A DNA stretch of 64,000 bases from Vulcanimicrobiota bacterium (GCA_003140215.1 PLJL01000004.1:199062-263061), one strand, 5' to 3'. Positions 16,480 through 25,606 are shown, counted from the first letter of the stretch. The notes: a model not told the origin generated them from the letters alone. Program-made: numbers and translations.

Positions 16480-17889
16480 CTACAACGCTTTCAGGCCGGC
16501 GATCACGCCGTCGATCGACTTCTTGGCGTCGCCGAAGAGCATGACCGTCTTGGGATCGTCGTAGAGCGGGTTGGCAATCCCGGCGAAGCCCGAGGCCATC
16601 GAGCGCTTGAGCACGACCACGTTGGCGGCCTTGTCGACGTTGAGGATCGGCATGCCGTAGATCGGGCTGTTCTTGTCCTCGCGCGCGGCCGGGTTGGTCA
16701 CGTCGTTGGCGCCGACGACGAGCGCGACGTCGGCCCGCTCGAACTCGGGGTTGATGTCGTCCATGTCGTAGAGCGAGGTGTAGGGCACGTTGGCCTCGGC
16801 GAGCAGCACGTTCATGTGGCCCGGCATGCGCCCGGCGACCGGATGGATGGCGTACTTGACCTCGACGCCCTTTTTCTCGAGCTGGTCAGCGAGCTCGCGG
16901 ATCGAGTGCTGCGCCTGCGCCACCGCCATGCCGTAGCCGGGGACGACGATCACTTCGTTGGCATAGGCGAGCATCGCGGCGACGTCGTCGGCGCTCACGG
17001 AGCGGACGTTCTGCCCGCCCTGCGCACCCGCGCCCGCGCTGCTCACCTTCACCGCGCCGAACGCGCCGAAGAGCACGTTGGTGATGGAGCGGTTCATCGC
17101 TTTGCCCATCAACACGGTGAGCAGTGTCCCCGACGCGCCCACCAGCGCGCCGCTGATGATGAGCACGTTGTTGCCCAGCACGAAGCCCGTGGAGGCCGCA
17201 GCCAGGCCGGTGAACGAGTTGAGCAGTGAGATCACGACGGGCATGTCCGCGCCGCCGATCGGCAGCACGAACAGGACGCCCAGGATCAGCGCAGCGACCA
17301 GCGCGATCCAGAACCATTGCAGCACCGGCTCGACGCCGGCGACGACCAGCCCCCAGCTGACCAGAATGATCAGCAGGATCAGCGCGTTGACGACCTGCTG
17401 CGCCGGATAGGTGATCGGACGCCCCGTCATGAGCTCTTGCAGCTTGAGGAACGCGATGATCGAGCCGGCGAACGAAAGCGCGCCGATGACCGCCGAGAGC
17501 ACGCTGGTGAACGCCACGTCGTAGGTGATCGGCGTTGCGGAGTTGACGTACTTGAGTAGCTCGCCGGCCGCAACGAGCGCCGCCGCGCCGCCGCCGGCGC
17601 CGTTGAAGATCGCGACCATCTGCGGCATCGCGGTCATCTTCACGCGTTGCGCGGAGACGATTCCGACCACCGCGCCGACCAGCAATGCGGCGCCGACGAC
17701 GATCCAGTTCACGATCCCCTGGGTCAGCGTCGCGACGACGGCGATCAGCATCCCGACCGCGCTGAGCCGGTTGCCCAGGACCGCGGTCTTGGGCGAGCTC
17801 AAGTAGCGCAGGCCTAGGATGAATAGGATCCCGGTGATCAGGTACGCGATGTCGACCGGGTTGGCGAGCGCGGTGTCGACGGCGTTCAT
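16480..17889 (-). CDS. pntB: NAD(P) transhydrogenase beta subunit
   Basis: Integral membrane and NADP-binding subunit of the proton-translocating transhydrogenase (469 residues). The first ~280 residues form membrane helices (ITGILFILGLRYLSS at the start). The C-terminal dIII domain has the NADP-binding VVPGYGMAVAQAQH, HPVAGRMPGHMNVLLAEA and VVGANDVTNPAA motifs. Start ATG 17889 overlaps the stop of the preceding subunit (ATGA). It is the last gene of the three-gene set encoding split alpha1, alpha2 and beta chains, the arrangement seen in Rhodospirillum-type enzymes. It moves hydride between NADH and NADP+ using the proton gradient. Confidence 0.95.
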   Translation of the reverse strand: MNAVDTALANPVDIAYLITGILFILGLRYLSSPKTAVLGNRLSAVGMLIAVVATLTQGIVNWIVVGAALLVGAVVGIVSAQRVKMTAMPQMVAIFNGAGGGAAALVAAGELLKYVNSATPITYDVAFTSVLSAVIGALSFAGSIIAFLKLQELMTGRPITYPAQQVVNALILLIILVSWGLVVAGVEPVLQWFWIALVAALILGVLFVLPIGGADMPVVISLLNSFTGLAAASTGFVLGNNVLIISGALVGASGTLLTVLMGKAMNRSITNVLFGAFGAVKVSSAGAGAQGGQNVRSVSADDVAAMLAYANEVIVVPGYGMAVAQAQHSIRELADQLEKKGVEVKYAIHPVAGRMPGHMNVLLAEANVPYTSLYDMDDINPEFERADVALVVGANDVTNPAAREDKNSPIYGMPILNVDKAANVVVLKRSMASGFAGIANPLYDDPKTVMLFGDAKKSIDGVIAGLKAL

Positions 17890-18206
17890 TGCGCGCCGTC
17901 CGCCGGCGGCTTGGGCGGCCGCACTTTGGGCCGGAACATCTCGAGCATCCGCTCGGTCACCGTGTAGCCGCCGAAGACGTTGAGCGAGGCCAGGACGACG
18001 AGGATGAAACCGGCGGCCCAGCCCAGCGGCGCGTCCGCCGTCCCCGCGATGAGGATCGCGCCGACGAGCACGATCCCGTGGATCGCGTTCGTCGCCGACA
18101 TCAGCGGCGTATGCAGCGTCGTCGGAACCTTCGAGATCACTTCGAACCCGACGAAGACGGCCAAGATGAAGATCGTGATCTCGGTGAGCAGATGTGCGGA
18201 GATCAC
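17886..18206 (-). CDS. pntA2: NAD(P) transhydrogenase alpha2 (membrane) subunit
   Basis: A 106-residue membrane subunit. Three to four hydrophobic helices are visible, with family stretches EITIFILAVFVGFEVISKV, TPLMSATNAIHGIVLVGAIL and LNVFGGYTVTERML, the dII part that in E. coli is fused to PntA. Start is GTG 18206, overlapping the alpha1 stop (GTGA), and its TGA overlaps the pntB ATG. The gene has no ATG of its own in a sensible position. Confidence 0.93.
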   Translation of the reverse strand: MISAHLLTEITIFILAVFVGFEVISKVPTTLHTPLMSATNAIHGIVLVGAILIAGTADAPLGWAAGFILVVLASLNVFGGYTVTERMLEMFRPKVRPPKPPADGAQ

Positions 18207-19345
18207 GCGGCCCCTCCGGTGAGCGCGGCGCGCGTCGGCTCGTGCACGATCGCACCGTCGCGGGTGATCGTCGTTCCGGCGACGATCTCGTCGCTGGGGT
18301 CGAGCACGAGCGCGCCGTCGCGAGTGAGATAGTCGAGCAGCGCCTGCACGTTGCGCGCGTAGAGCCGGCTGGCGTCGTACGGCAGCGTCGAGGGTAAGTT
18401 CAACAGCCCGACGATCGTCACGCCGTTGGCGCTCGTGACGACCTCGCCGGGTTGCGTGCCGTCGACGTTGCCGCCGGTCTCGGCAGCGAGGTCGACGATC
18501 ACGCTGCCCGGCGCCATCGCCGCGACCGCTTCGGCCGTGACGAGGATCGGCGCCCGCTTGCCGGGGATCGCGGCGGTCGTGATGACGACGTCGCTGGCCC
18601 CGATCGCCTTGACCATTCCGGCGCGCTGCTTGGCGAGCGCTTCGGCCGAAAGCTCTTTCGCGTAGCCGCCCTGCCCTTCGCCGCTCTCGCCGACATCGAT
18701 CTCCAGGAACTTCGCGCCGAGCGACTTCACCTGTTCGGCGACGACCGAGCGCGTGTCGTACGCGGTCACCACCGCGCCGAGCCGGCGGCACGTCGCGATC
18801 GCTTGCAGCCCGGCGACGCCGGCGCCGATGATGAGCGCCTTCGCCGGCGGGACCGTCCCCGCGGCCGTGGTGAGCATCGGGAAAAACTTCGGCAGGTAGC
18901 TCGCCGCGAGCAGCGCGGCTTTGTAGCCGCCGATGTTCGCCTGTGAGCTGAGCGCGTCCATCGCTTGCGCTTTGGTGGTGCGCGGGATGGCATCCATCGA
19001 AAGCGCGGTGATCCCGCGTTGCGCGTAGCGTTCCACCGAGGCCGGATCGCCCAGCGGCGAGAGCAATCCGATCAGCGCGACGCCGCGCGCGATCCCGTCC
19101 AGCTCGGCGTCGGACGGCTTCGCCACCCGCACGATGACCTCGGCCTCGGCATACGCGACGCGCGCGTCGGGGGCGATCGTTGCGCCCGCGCTCTCGAACG
19201 CGGCATCGGTATAGCCGGCGCTCGTGCCCGCGTCGCGCTCGACGACGACGGTATGGCCGGCTTTGACGAACTTCGCGACGATCTCGGGAACGAGCGCGAC
19301 GCGACGTTCACCGGGCGCGCGTTCCTTCGGGACCGCGATCTTCAT
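18203..19345 (-). CDS. pntA1: NAD(P) transhydrogenase alpha1 (NAD-binding) subunit
   Basis: Soluble NAD(H)-binding dI subunit, 380 residues. It begins MKIAVPKERAPGERRVALVP, followed by the alanine dehydrogenase/PNT family core: QANIGGYKAALLAA, Rossmann loop LIIGAGVAGLQAIATCRRLG and the flexible-loop stretch EGQGGYAKELSAE. I use ATG 19345 rather than the earlier in-frame ATG at 19375 because alignment-like similarity begins there. First gene of the pntA1-A2-B operon, each junction overlapping by four bases. Confidence 0.94.
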   Translation of the reverse strand: MKIAVPKERAPGERRVALVPEIVAKFVKAGHTVVVERDAGTSAGYTDAAFESAGATIAPDARVAYAEAEVIVRVAKPSDAELDGIARGVALIGLLSPLGDPASVERYAQRGITALSMDAIPRTTKAQAMDALSSQANIGGYKAALLAASYLPKFFPMLTTAAGTVPPAKALIIGAGVAGLQAIATCRRLGAVVTAYDTRSVVAEQVKSLGAKFLEIDVGESGEGQGGYAKELSAEALAKQRAGMVKAIGASDVVITTAAIPGKRAPILVTAEAVAAMAPGSVIVDLAAETGGNVDGTQPGEVVTSANGVTIVGLLNLPSTLPYDASRLYARNVQALLDYLTRDGALVLDPSDEIVAGTTITRDGAIVHEPTRAALTGGAA

Positions 19346-19399
19346 GCCCGCAGTTATCGGAGCCGGAAGCGGCAACCCCTTTCCACTCGCTACGGCAGT

Positions 19400-20587
19400 C
19401 TACGTTTCCACGACGGTTTCCGGAGCGGCCGGCACCGTCGTCGGCCGCGCGCCGCGGCTCCGCTTGCCTAGGCGCAGAATCGGCTGCTCGAACCCGTAGG
19501 TTATCAGCGCCGACACGCCGAGCGCGACGGGGATTGCGACGAACCAGTAGGTCAACATCCAATGCGGGTCGTCGTGCGGATCGACGCCGGCGTAGGGTGG
19601 AAGACGAAGATGCACCAGGATGTTCGCGAGCGATTGGTGCCAGAGGTAGAGATTGTAGGAGATCGCCGCGAGGAACAACAGCGCCGGGTTCGCGAGCGCG
19701 AGCTGAAAGCCGCGCACCGCGAAGAGCGAGCCCAGCGCCGCCGCAAAGCATGCCAGAGCGAGGGCGGAGCGCCACTGGACCGCCCACAGTTGCGGCCACT
19801 CGTGGTCGTAGCGATGGATGTAGCAATCGTTCGCGAGCAACGTCAGCGCGACGAAACCTGCCGCCGACAAAGCGGTGAACGCCCAGCGCCGTTGGGCCAG
19901 TCCTGGACGGCGCGTTGCGATCGCGACGTACGCGAACGCGGCGAGCATCCCGGCCGCGAAAAAGTCGATGTATCCCGGCAGCTGCGCGAGCCGCTGCTCG
20001 TAGTAAAAATGGCTCGAGAGCATGCACCAGATCCGCCAGCCGTTCGCGACGGCGAACAGGGCCAGCGCCAAGACGACCGGGCGGCGCACGAAGGCGAGGA
20101 TGAGCAGCGGGAAGAGCACGTAGAACTGAATCTCGACGCCGAGCGACCACATCACGCCGTCGATGGATGTGTTCGTTGCAGCAAACCAGTTGTGGATGAA
20201 GAGCAGGTGAAATGCGACGTCGCGCGCCGCGTCGGCGAACGTCGCATAGGAATGATAGCCGATCGCGAGCATCACGGCGCCGCACAGCACGTACGACGGG
20301 ACGATCTTCAGAAAGCGGCGGCCGGCGAAGTGGCGCAGCGACGGCGGTGTCGTGCCGCCGAGATGCGCCTGCGTATACGGCAGCGTTAAGACGAACCCGG
20401 AGATGAAGAAGAACAGCGCGACGCCGAGAAAGCCGGTTTCAGCGATCGGTTGGAGCGACAAGTTGACGAACGGGATCGTCGCGTTCTTCCAGTCGATCTG
20501 CCAGAGATGAAACCACACGACCAAGGCGATGGCGATGCCGCGCAGCCCGTCGATCGTCGCGATGCGGCCGCCCCGCACGAGGTCCAT
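19400..20587 (-). CDS. Membrane acyltransferase 3 family protein (OafA/YrhL type)
   Basis: A 395-residue integral membrane O-acyltransferase with about ten hydrophobic helices. The N-terminal RIATIDGLRGIAIALVVWFH contains the conserved DGLRG and the catalytic-type histidine, and FLGVALFFFISGFVL follows; SLGVEIQFYVLFPLLI carries the conserved E-x-Q-F-Y. Such enzymes acetylate or acylate surface polysaccharides or antibiotics; the acceptor is unknown. It lacks the extra C-terminal SGNH domain seen in some members. It is 54 bases downstream of pntA1 on the same strand but transcribed before it, so it may lead that operon or be separate. Confidence 0.88.
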   Translation of the reverse strand: MDLVRGGRIATIDGLRGIAIALVVWFHLWQIDWKNATIPFVNLSLQPIAETGFLGVALFFFISGFVLTLPYTQAHLGGTTPPSLRHFAGRRFLKIVPSYVLCGAVMLAIGYHSYATFADAARDVAFHLLFIHNWFAATNTSIDGVMWSLGVEIQFYVLFPLLILAFVRRPVVLALALFAVANGWRIWCMLSSHFYYEQRLAQLPGYIDFFAAGMLAAFAYVAIATRRPGLAQRRWAFTALSAAGFVALTLLANDCYIHRYDHEWPQLWAVQWRSALALACFAAALGSLFAVRGFQLALANPALLFLAAISYNLYLWHQSLANILVHLRLPPYAGVDPHDDPHWMLTYWFVAIPVALGVSALITYGFEQPILRLGKRSRGARPTTVPAAPETVVET

Positions 20588-20623
20588 CCGCGGACGTTTG
20601 GCGCGCCGCGCGCGCCGAACCCT

Positions 20624-20638
20624 CTAGCAGACTGCTAG
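20624..20638. repeat. Short perfect palindrome
   Basis: CTAGCAG and CTGCTAG flank a single A. It lies in the 68-base gap between the divergent acyltransferase and chorismate-mutase-like genes, so it may be an operator. A similar arrangement (TAGCAG-CCG-CTGCTA) lies at 45775-45789 between convergent genes. Confidence 0.35.
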
Positions 20639-20655
20639 CGGTTCGCGGCGGGCCG

Positions 20656-20967
20656 GTGCCGAACCGGACGGGGGTGAGACCCGAGGACTGTACGTCGCTC
20701 GAGGATGTTCGCGTGCAAATCGACGACCTCGACCGCACCATCGTCCCGCTGCTCGTCGAGCGGGCGGCCTACGTGCGCCGGGCCGCCGACTTTAAATCGG
20801 ATCCCGGGGACCTGGCGGCGCCGGCCCGCCAAGCGGTCGTGTACGAGAACGTGCGCCGCATCGCGCGCGACCACGGCGGCGATCCGGCGCTCATCGAACG
20901 GCTGTACCGCCGGCTCGTCACGGAGTACATCGCCGAAGAGACCGCGTTCTTCGACGAGAAGCCGTAG
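20656..20967 (+). CDS. Chorismate mutase type II (AroQ-fold) protein
   Basis: A 103-residue all-helical protein. The first long helix has the family pattern VRVQIDDLDRTIVPLLVERA followed by AAYVRRAADFK, matching the R..ID.LD..I..LL..R......A..K positions of AroQ and PchB. It could be a chorismate mutase (chorismate to prephenate) or an isochorismate-pyruvate lyase-like enzyme; PchB-like members make salicylate, which would suit the neighbouring gentisate locus, but no residue I can see settles this. Start is GTG 20656; an inner GTG near 20713 is possible. It ends one base before the convergent solute-binding gene. Confidence 0.75.
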   Translation: MPNRTGVRPEDCTSLEDVRVQIDDLDRTIVPLLVERAAYVRRAADFKSDPGDLAAPARQAVVYENVRRIARDHGGDPALIERLYRRLVTEYIAEETAFFDEKP

Positions 20968-20968
20968 C

Positions 20969-21931
20969 CTAGAAGCGTGCGACCAGCCGCACTTCGTTGA
21001 GGGGTTGCGGGTACGTGAGGATCTTGTCGGCGACGAACTCGCGCTGCATGTCTTCGAGCGTCGCTTGGTCGATGCGCAGGTCGGGCTTGAAGTCGTAGCG
21101 CGGTGCGGCCTTGATCAACTCGATGGGCTGCTTCGTGTACTTCGCGTACGCGTCGATGTTCGCCGGTGCGAAGAAGCCGTCGCCGGCGATCTCCGCCGCG
21201 GCCTTCCGCAGCGCCGTCATCACGGCGCGCGCGTTGTCGGGGTTGTGGAGCAGCCCCGGCCCGAAGAAGACTCCCGCGGCGGCGATCCCCGGCGGCGGGG
21301 AGGCCACGATCGTGGCGAGCCGCTTCTGCGCGAACAGCTCGGTGAAGGGTGCCGACGTGAACAGCGCGTCGATCGCTTTGTGATCGAGTGCGGTTTCCTG
21401 CTCGGGGTTGGGGATGTTGAGCGACTCGATGTCGGTGAGCCGCAGCGACGCCCCGCGCAAGATGCGCGCCACGTAGTATGCCGACGCGGCGCCGCTGTTT
21501 CCGATCCAGCCGATCTTGCGTCCGCGCAGCCCCGGGATGCGCAAGCCGCCCTCGTACAGGTCTTGGCGTATGAGCAGCGCCGACGGGCGGCCACGGCGCG
21601 GCTGATAGCCCGTCGACGCGACGAACTTGATCTCCAGCCCGCGGTTGACGGCGTTGTAGAACGCCGCCGACAACGCCGCGGCCGCAACGTCGACTTGGCC
21701 TTGCGCGACCAGGCTCATCGAGTCGGCGCCGGCCACGATCGGGCTGAGGGTGGCGTCGAAACCGGCGTCGCGCAGATAGCCCTTCTCAACGGCGACAAAA
21801 ACCGGTGCGAACAGCGTCGAGGGCACATAACCGATCGACAGCGGACGCCGGGTTTGCGCAAAGATCGCGGTTGGGAAGGCGGTCGCTGCTGCGGCGGCGG
21901 CGGTACCGAGGAATCTAGCGCGAGACGTCAT
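20969..21931 (-). CDS. NitT/TauT-type ABC solute-binding protein
   Basis: A 320-residue periplasmic binding protein of the NMT1/SsuA-like group. A Tat- or Sec-like signal (RARFLGTAAAAAATAFPTAIFA) precedes PLSIGYVPSTLFAPVFVAVE, then GQVDVAAAALSAAFYNAVNR and LRGRKIGWIGNSGAASAYYV. It is the last of three overlapping minus-strand genes: FAH-type hydrolase, FAD oxidoreductase, then this one (ATGA overlap at 21928-21931). The context suggests uptake of an aromatic acid or related compound. No permease or ATPase gene follows. Confidence 0.82.
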   Translation of the reverse strand: MTSRARFLGTAAAAAATAFPTAIFAQTRRPLSIGYVPSTLFAPVFVAVEKGYLRDAGFDATLSPIVAGADSMSLVAQGQVDVAAAALSAAFYNAVNRGLEIKFVASTGYQPRRGRPSALLIRQDLYEGGLRIPGLRGRKIGWIGNSGAASAYYVARILRGASLRLTDIESLNIPNPEQETALDHKAIDALFTSAPFTELFAQKRLATIVASPPPGIAAAGVFFGPGLLHNPDNARAVMTALRKAAAEIAGDGFFAPANIDAYAKYTKQPIELIKAAPRYDFKPDLRIDQATLEDMQREFVADKILTYPQPLNEVRLVARF

Positions 21932-23229
21932 GACGCTGCGGGGGTCCTTTCGAGCTCGAGGATACCGTTCTGACGGAGGATTTCGGCACGCACCGCCGCC
22001 ACGTCAGCCACACCGCCGCGAGCGACGAGTGCGGCGGCGATCCCGGCGGCGTGCCCGGTCGCGAACGCCGTTCCCATAACGCGTGCCGACCCGAAAGCGT
22101 CGGCATCGGCGTCGATGGTGCGTCCGGCCGCGAAGAGATTGCGGTGCGTCGCGCTCGCCAGCGTATCGAGCGAGATGCCGTAGGCCGCGTCGTCACGCAA
22201 CCGCTTCCAGACATTCGTGCCGGGAGCCGGATGCAGCTCCACCGGCCAGGCGCCCAGCGCGACGGTATCGGCAGGCACGTGCGCGGCAAGCACCTGCTCG
22301 CCCAGAAGTTGGGAGCGCGCGACGACGTGGCGCGACTCGCGGGTGCCGATCGCCGGCCCGGTCGCGATGAGATATGCTTGAGCGTGGCCCGGGAGGGCCC
22401 GGATCGCCTCCACGTACGACCACGCTTGTTCGCGGGCACGTCGTTCGGCCGCGCTGCTCGAGCGCGCGTCGCGCGCGTCGTACGCTTCGTCGGCGAGAAA
22501 GGCGACGATCTCTCCGCTGAACGGCAGCCGCGCGACGAGCCCTTGTTCCTTGATCATGCGCTCGGCACCACGTGCCTTGGCATCGCGCACGGCGCGCGCC
22601 CATTCGACGCGCGACACGTCGGCATCGGCCGGGATTCCGCCGATCCGCATCGCCAGCGTTCCGACCTGCACGCGGCCCTCGGCATCACCGTATCGCGTTT
22701 TGGCTCCGGCCTGCTGCGCGAGGTCGGCCTCCCCGCCGGCATCGACGAAGGCAGCAGCGTCGCAGGCGAAAGTCCCGTCGTGATCGAGCGCGACCGCGCT
22801 GCGCACGAGGCCGTCGCCGGCGTCGGCGGCGCACAGCCGCGCGTGGAGGATGACATCGATCCCCGCCGCCGCGCACAGCCGGTCGAGCGCGAGCTTCACC
22901 GCCTCGGGATCGATCAACGCGATGACCACCTGGGTGGCGTGGACGCGGGTGGGTCCGCTCAACCCGCCCAGCCGCGCCAAGGCCTCGAGCACCTCACTGC
23001 CCACGCCGCCGACGGCGCGCTGCGGCGGGTCGGCTTGCGTCCAAAAGCCGCAATAGGTCAGCACGCTGCTGCGCGTCGCGGCGCCGCCCAGGAACGGCGC
23101 CTGCTCGATGAGTGCGACCCGCGCGCCGCAGCGCGCGGCGCCCAGCGCGGCGGCGACGCCCGCCGCTCCGCCCCCGCACACGACGACGTCGTAGCGCTCG
23201 CGGCGTCGGGGCTCGGGAAGCGAGGTCAC
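21928..23229 (-). CDS. FAD-dependent oxidoreductase (FAD_oxidored family)
   Basis: A 433-residue flavoprotein. An N-terminal dinucleotide-binding loop VVVCGGGAAGVAAALGAAR is followed by VALIEQAPFLGGAATRSSVL, and a second FAD-contact region near the C-terminus reads NLFAAGRTIDADADAFGSARV. The proteins of this PF12831-type group are mostly of unknown substrate. It sits between the FAH-type hydrolase (one base apart) and the binding protein (four-base overlap), so it likely acts on the same compound class. Confidence 0.83.
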   Translation of the reverse strand: MTSLPEPRRRERYDVVVCGGGAAGVAAALGAARCGARVALIEQAPFLGGAATRSSVLTYCGFWTQADPPQRAVGGVGSEVLEALARLGGLSGPTRVHATQVVIALIDPEAVKLALDRLCAAAGIDVILHARLCAADAGDGLVRSAVALDHDGTFACDAAAFVDAGGEADLAQQAGAKTRYGDAEGRVQVGTLAMRIGGIPADADVSRVEWARAVRDAKARGAERMIKEQGLVARLPFSGEIVAFLADEAYDARDARSSSAAERRAREQAWSYVEAIRALPGHAQAYLIATGPAIGTRESRHVVARSQLLGEQVLAAHVPADTVALGAWPVELHPAPGTNVWKRLRDDAAYGISLDTLASATHRNLFAAGRTIDADADAFGSARVMGTAFATGHAAGIAAALVARGGVADVAAVRAEILRQNGILELERTPAAS

Positions 23230-23230
23230 G

Positions 23231-24133
23231 TTAGTGCGTGGCTGCGGCGGCCGAGATCGCGACGGGGTTGCGGAGCACGCCGATCTTGGAGATCTCCACT
23301 TCCATGACGTCGCCGTCCTTGAGGAACTCGGGCGGCGTGCGCGCGAACCCGACGCCCTCGGGCGTGCCGGTTGCGATGATGTCGCCGGGTTCGAGGGTCA
23401 TCCCTTTGGAAAGCTCGGCGATGCAGCGCGCGACCGAGAAGATCATGACCGCCGTGCTCGCGTGCTGCTTGGTCACGCCGTTGACGCGCAGCGATACGTC
23501 GAGCTGCTGCGGATCCCCGATCTCGTCGGCGCTCACGATCCACGGTCCCAGTGGGCAGGTGTCGTCGAGCGTCTTGCCCTTGAACCACTGCGTGGTCGCG
23601 CGCTGGACGTCGCGCGCGGTGACGTCGTTGAGGCAGGTGTAGCCGAAGACGACCTCGAGCGCCGAGGCCTCCGGGACGTCCTTGCAGCGCGTGCCGATCA
23701 CCACCGCCAGCTCCGCTTCCCAGTCGTAGGCTTGCGATACGGCGCCGCTGAGGTGCAGGGTCGCATCGGGATCGGCGATTGCGGTCGGCGCCTTGGTGAA
23801 CAGCGTCGGCACCGACGGCAGCTTGAGCTCCTCGCCGCGAACGCGCGCGCCTTCTTCGGCGTGGGCCAAATAGTTACGACCGACACAAAAAACGTTCTTG
23901 CGCGGATGCAGCGGCGCGTGCAGGCATGTGCCGGCGAGCCCGACGGGGTCCCCGAGGCGTGCGGTCGCGGCGGTGCGCGCTGCCGGATCCAGCGCGACGA
24001 GCGCGTCGAGCGACTCGATCCCCTCGAGCGGCCGGATCGTCTCGCCGTCGACAATGCCGGGCCGCGGGGTGGATGACGGGGTGCTGAAGAGCACGAAGCG
24101 CAAGGGGGCCTCCGAATCGGGAACGCTGAACAC
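23231..24133 (-). CDS. Fumarylacetoacetate hydrolase family protein (likely fumaryl/maleylpyruvate hydrolase)
   Basis: A 300-residue FAH-fold C-C hydrolase. Core blocks are KNVFCVGRNYLAHAEEG, SQAYDWEAELAVVIG with metal-ligand Glu/Asp residues, and FGYTCLNDVTARDVQ, then WFKGKTLDDTCPLGPWI and DIIATGTPEGVGFAR. Start is GTG 24133 with a GGGAAGG ribosome site; the frame is open further but that part lies in the divergent spacer. Next to a gentisate dioxygenase, the natural substrate is maleylpyruvate or fumarylpyruvate, giving pyruvate plus maleate or fumarate. No maleylpyruvate isomerase is in the window. First gene of the minus-strand catabolic trio. Confidence 0.87.
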   Translation of the reverse strand: MFSVPDSEAPLRFVLFSTPSSTPRPGIVDGETIRPLEGIESLDALVALDPAARTAATARLGDPVGLAGTCLHAPLHPRKNVFCVGRNYLAHAEEGARVRGEELKLPSVPTLFTKAPTAIADPDATLHLSGAVSQAYDWEAELAVVIGTRCKDVPEASALEVVFGYTCLNDVTARDVQRATTQWFKGKTLDDTCPLGPWIVSADEIGDPQQLDVSLRVNGVTKQHASTAVMIFSVARCIAELSKGMTLEPGDIIATGTPEGVGFARTPPEFLKDGDVMEVEISKIGVLRNPVAISAAAATH

Positions 24134-24182
24134 GCGGCCCTTCCCGACCACACCGGGCCGATCCGCCAAAAGGACTCGTAGG

Positions 24183-25127
24183 ATGATCGCGACGGACTCC
24201 CTGGCCCGCCTGTTCGCCGAGGCGGCCGTTGAGGGCGCGCAGCCGCTCTGGACGATGATGGACGCGATGGTCCCACCGCGGCCCCAGCCCAAGGCTGTCC
24301 CGCACGTGTGGCGCTACGAAGCCTTGCGGCCGCTGCTGGGACGTGCAGGCACCTTGGTCGGTACGCAGGACGCCGAGCGCCGCGTTCTGATGCTGATCAA
24401 TCCTGCGCTGGCGCCGCCCCACACCACCGACACGCTGTTCGCCGGTTTGCAACTCATCTTGCCCGGCGAGGTCGCGCCCGCGCACCGGCACGTCGCCTTC
24501 GCGCTGCGCTTCATCATCGAGGGTGACGCGGCGTACACCGCGGTTGGCGGTGAGAAGGTCACGATGCGACGCGGCGATCTCGTCCTCACGCCGTCGTGGG
24601 AGTATCACGATCACGGCCACGAGGGCGAAGGCCCGATGGTCTGGCTCGACGGGCTCGATCTTCCGGTGTACCAATTCTTCCCGGCCAACTTCGCCCAGCC
24701 GTACAGCGAGGAGCGCTTTCCGTCGGTTGAGGCGGCGTCGGACACGCACCTCCGCTATTGTTGGGCGGACATGGAGGCACGGTTGCAAGCCGAGGATGGG
24801 CCGTACTCGTTCGCCGAGTACGAGCACAAGCAGACCGGCGGGCCGGTCTCGCGCGTGATCGGCGCCGCGGCGGAGCGCATCGTCGGCGGTGGTTCGTCGC
24901 CGACGCGGCGCGAGACCGCCGGGATCGTCTACCACGTGTACAAAGGGCGCGGCTTCACCGTCGCCGGCGACGCACGGCTCGAGTGGGAGAAGGGCGACAC
25001 GTTCTGCATCCCGTCCTGGATGCCGTACCGTCACGAAGCCGCGAAGGACACCTACCTGTTCCGCTACGACGACCGGCCGGTGCTCGAAGCGATCGGCGCG
25101 TACCGCCGTGAAGCGTCCGCATCGTGA
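24183..25127 (+). CDS. Gentisate 1,2-dioxygenase-like bicupin
   Basis: Ring-cleaving Fe(II) dioxygenase of 314 residues. The first cupin carries LPGEVAPAHRHVAFALRF, the H-x-H pair for iron, and YHDHGHEGEGPMVWLDGLD with the third histidine. The second cupin is AGIVYHVYKGRGFTVAG with PSWMPYRHEA. WRYEALRPLL and INPALAPPHTTDTL are also typical of gentisate dioxygenases. Start is ATG 24183 after an AAAAGGA ribosome site. It is divergent from the FAH hydrolase and overlaps the DUF5069 gene by four bases (GTGA). 1-hydroxy-2-naphthoate or salicylate dioxygenase activity is possible in this fold. Confidence 0.87.
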   Translation: MIATDSLARLFAEAAVEGAQPLWTMMDAMVPPRPQPKAVPHVWRYEALRPLLGRAGTLVGTQDAERRVLMLINPALAPPHTTDTLFAGLQLILPGEVAPAHRHVAFALRFIIEGDAAYTAVGGEKVTMRRGDLVLTPSWEYHDHGHEGEGPMVWLDGLDLPVYQFFPANFAQPYSEERFPSVEAASDTHLRYCWADMEARLQAEDGPYSFAEYEHKQTGGPVSRVIGAAAERIVGGGSSPTRRETAGIVYHVYKGRGFTVAGDARLEWEKGDTFCIPSWMPYRHEAAKDTYLFRYDDRPVLEAIGAYRREASAS

Positions 25128-25606
25128 GCGCCGGCGGCGTACTGCCGTATCCCGAGGCGGACTTGCGCGTTCACCCGCCGCGTAGCCCGCGCGAGATGCT
25201 CGGCGGCCTGTACTTCCTGGCACGGACGATCGACAAGACGCGGGCGAAGCTGCAAGGTACGCTGGGCTTCTACAAAGTCTCGCCGGGGCTATCGGGCTAT
25301 CTGATCGAGTGGCTCGGCCTCAACGAAGACGAGTTCACCGAAGGCGTCCGCAACGCGCGCAGCGACGACGACGTGGTGACCTGGCTGCTCGCGCGCTCCG
25401 ACGAAGGCATCTTCGACTCGATCAACGACCGGCTGCGCGAACGCGGCATCCGCGACGACGAGCACTTCGCGCAGGTGCTCCCGCGCTATCCCGTGTTGCG
25501 CGACTACCCGCACTTGCGCAACTGGTTCGAGATCCTCGACCTCGACGACCGCTGGAGTTTCGACCCCGCCAACACCGAAAAAGTAGCGGCCGCGGCAGCG
25601 AGCTGA
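25124..25606 (+). CDS. DUF5069 domain protein
   Basis: A 160-residue soluble protein. It begins after a short lead with DLRVHPPRSPREMLGGLYFL and LARTIDKTRAKLQGTLG, the signature of DUF5069, then SGYLIEWLGLNEDEFTEGV. Function is unknown. Its GTG start overlaps the dioxygenase stop, so it is co-translated with it, and may be an accessory to aromatic breakdown. Confidence 0.82.
   Translation: MSAGGVLPYPEADLRVHPPRSPREMLGGLYFLARTIDKTRAKLQGTLGFYKVSPGLSGYLIEWLGLNEDEFTEGVRNARSDDDVVTWLLARSDEGIFDSINDRLRERGIRDDEHFAQVLPRYPVLRDYPHLRNWFEILDLDDRWSFDPANTEKVAAAAAS

Noticed and set aside
16480-19345. Reading pntA1 and pntA2 as a fusion broken by frameshift
   Set aside because: Split alpha subunits with four-base overlaps are a known arrangement, and each part has sensible start and stop codons.
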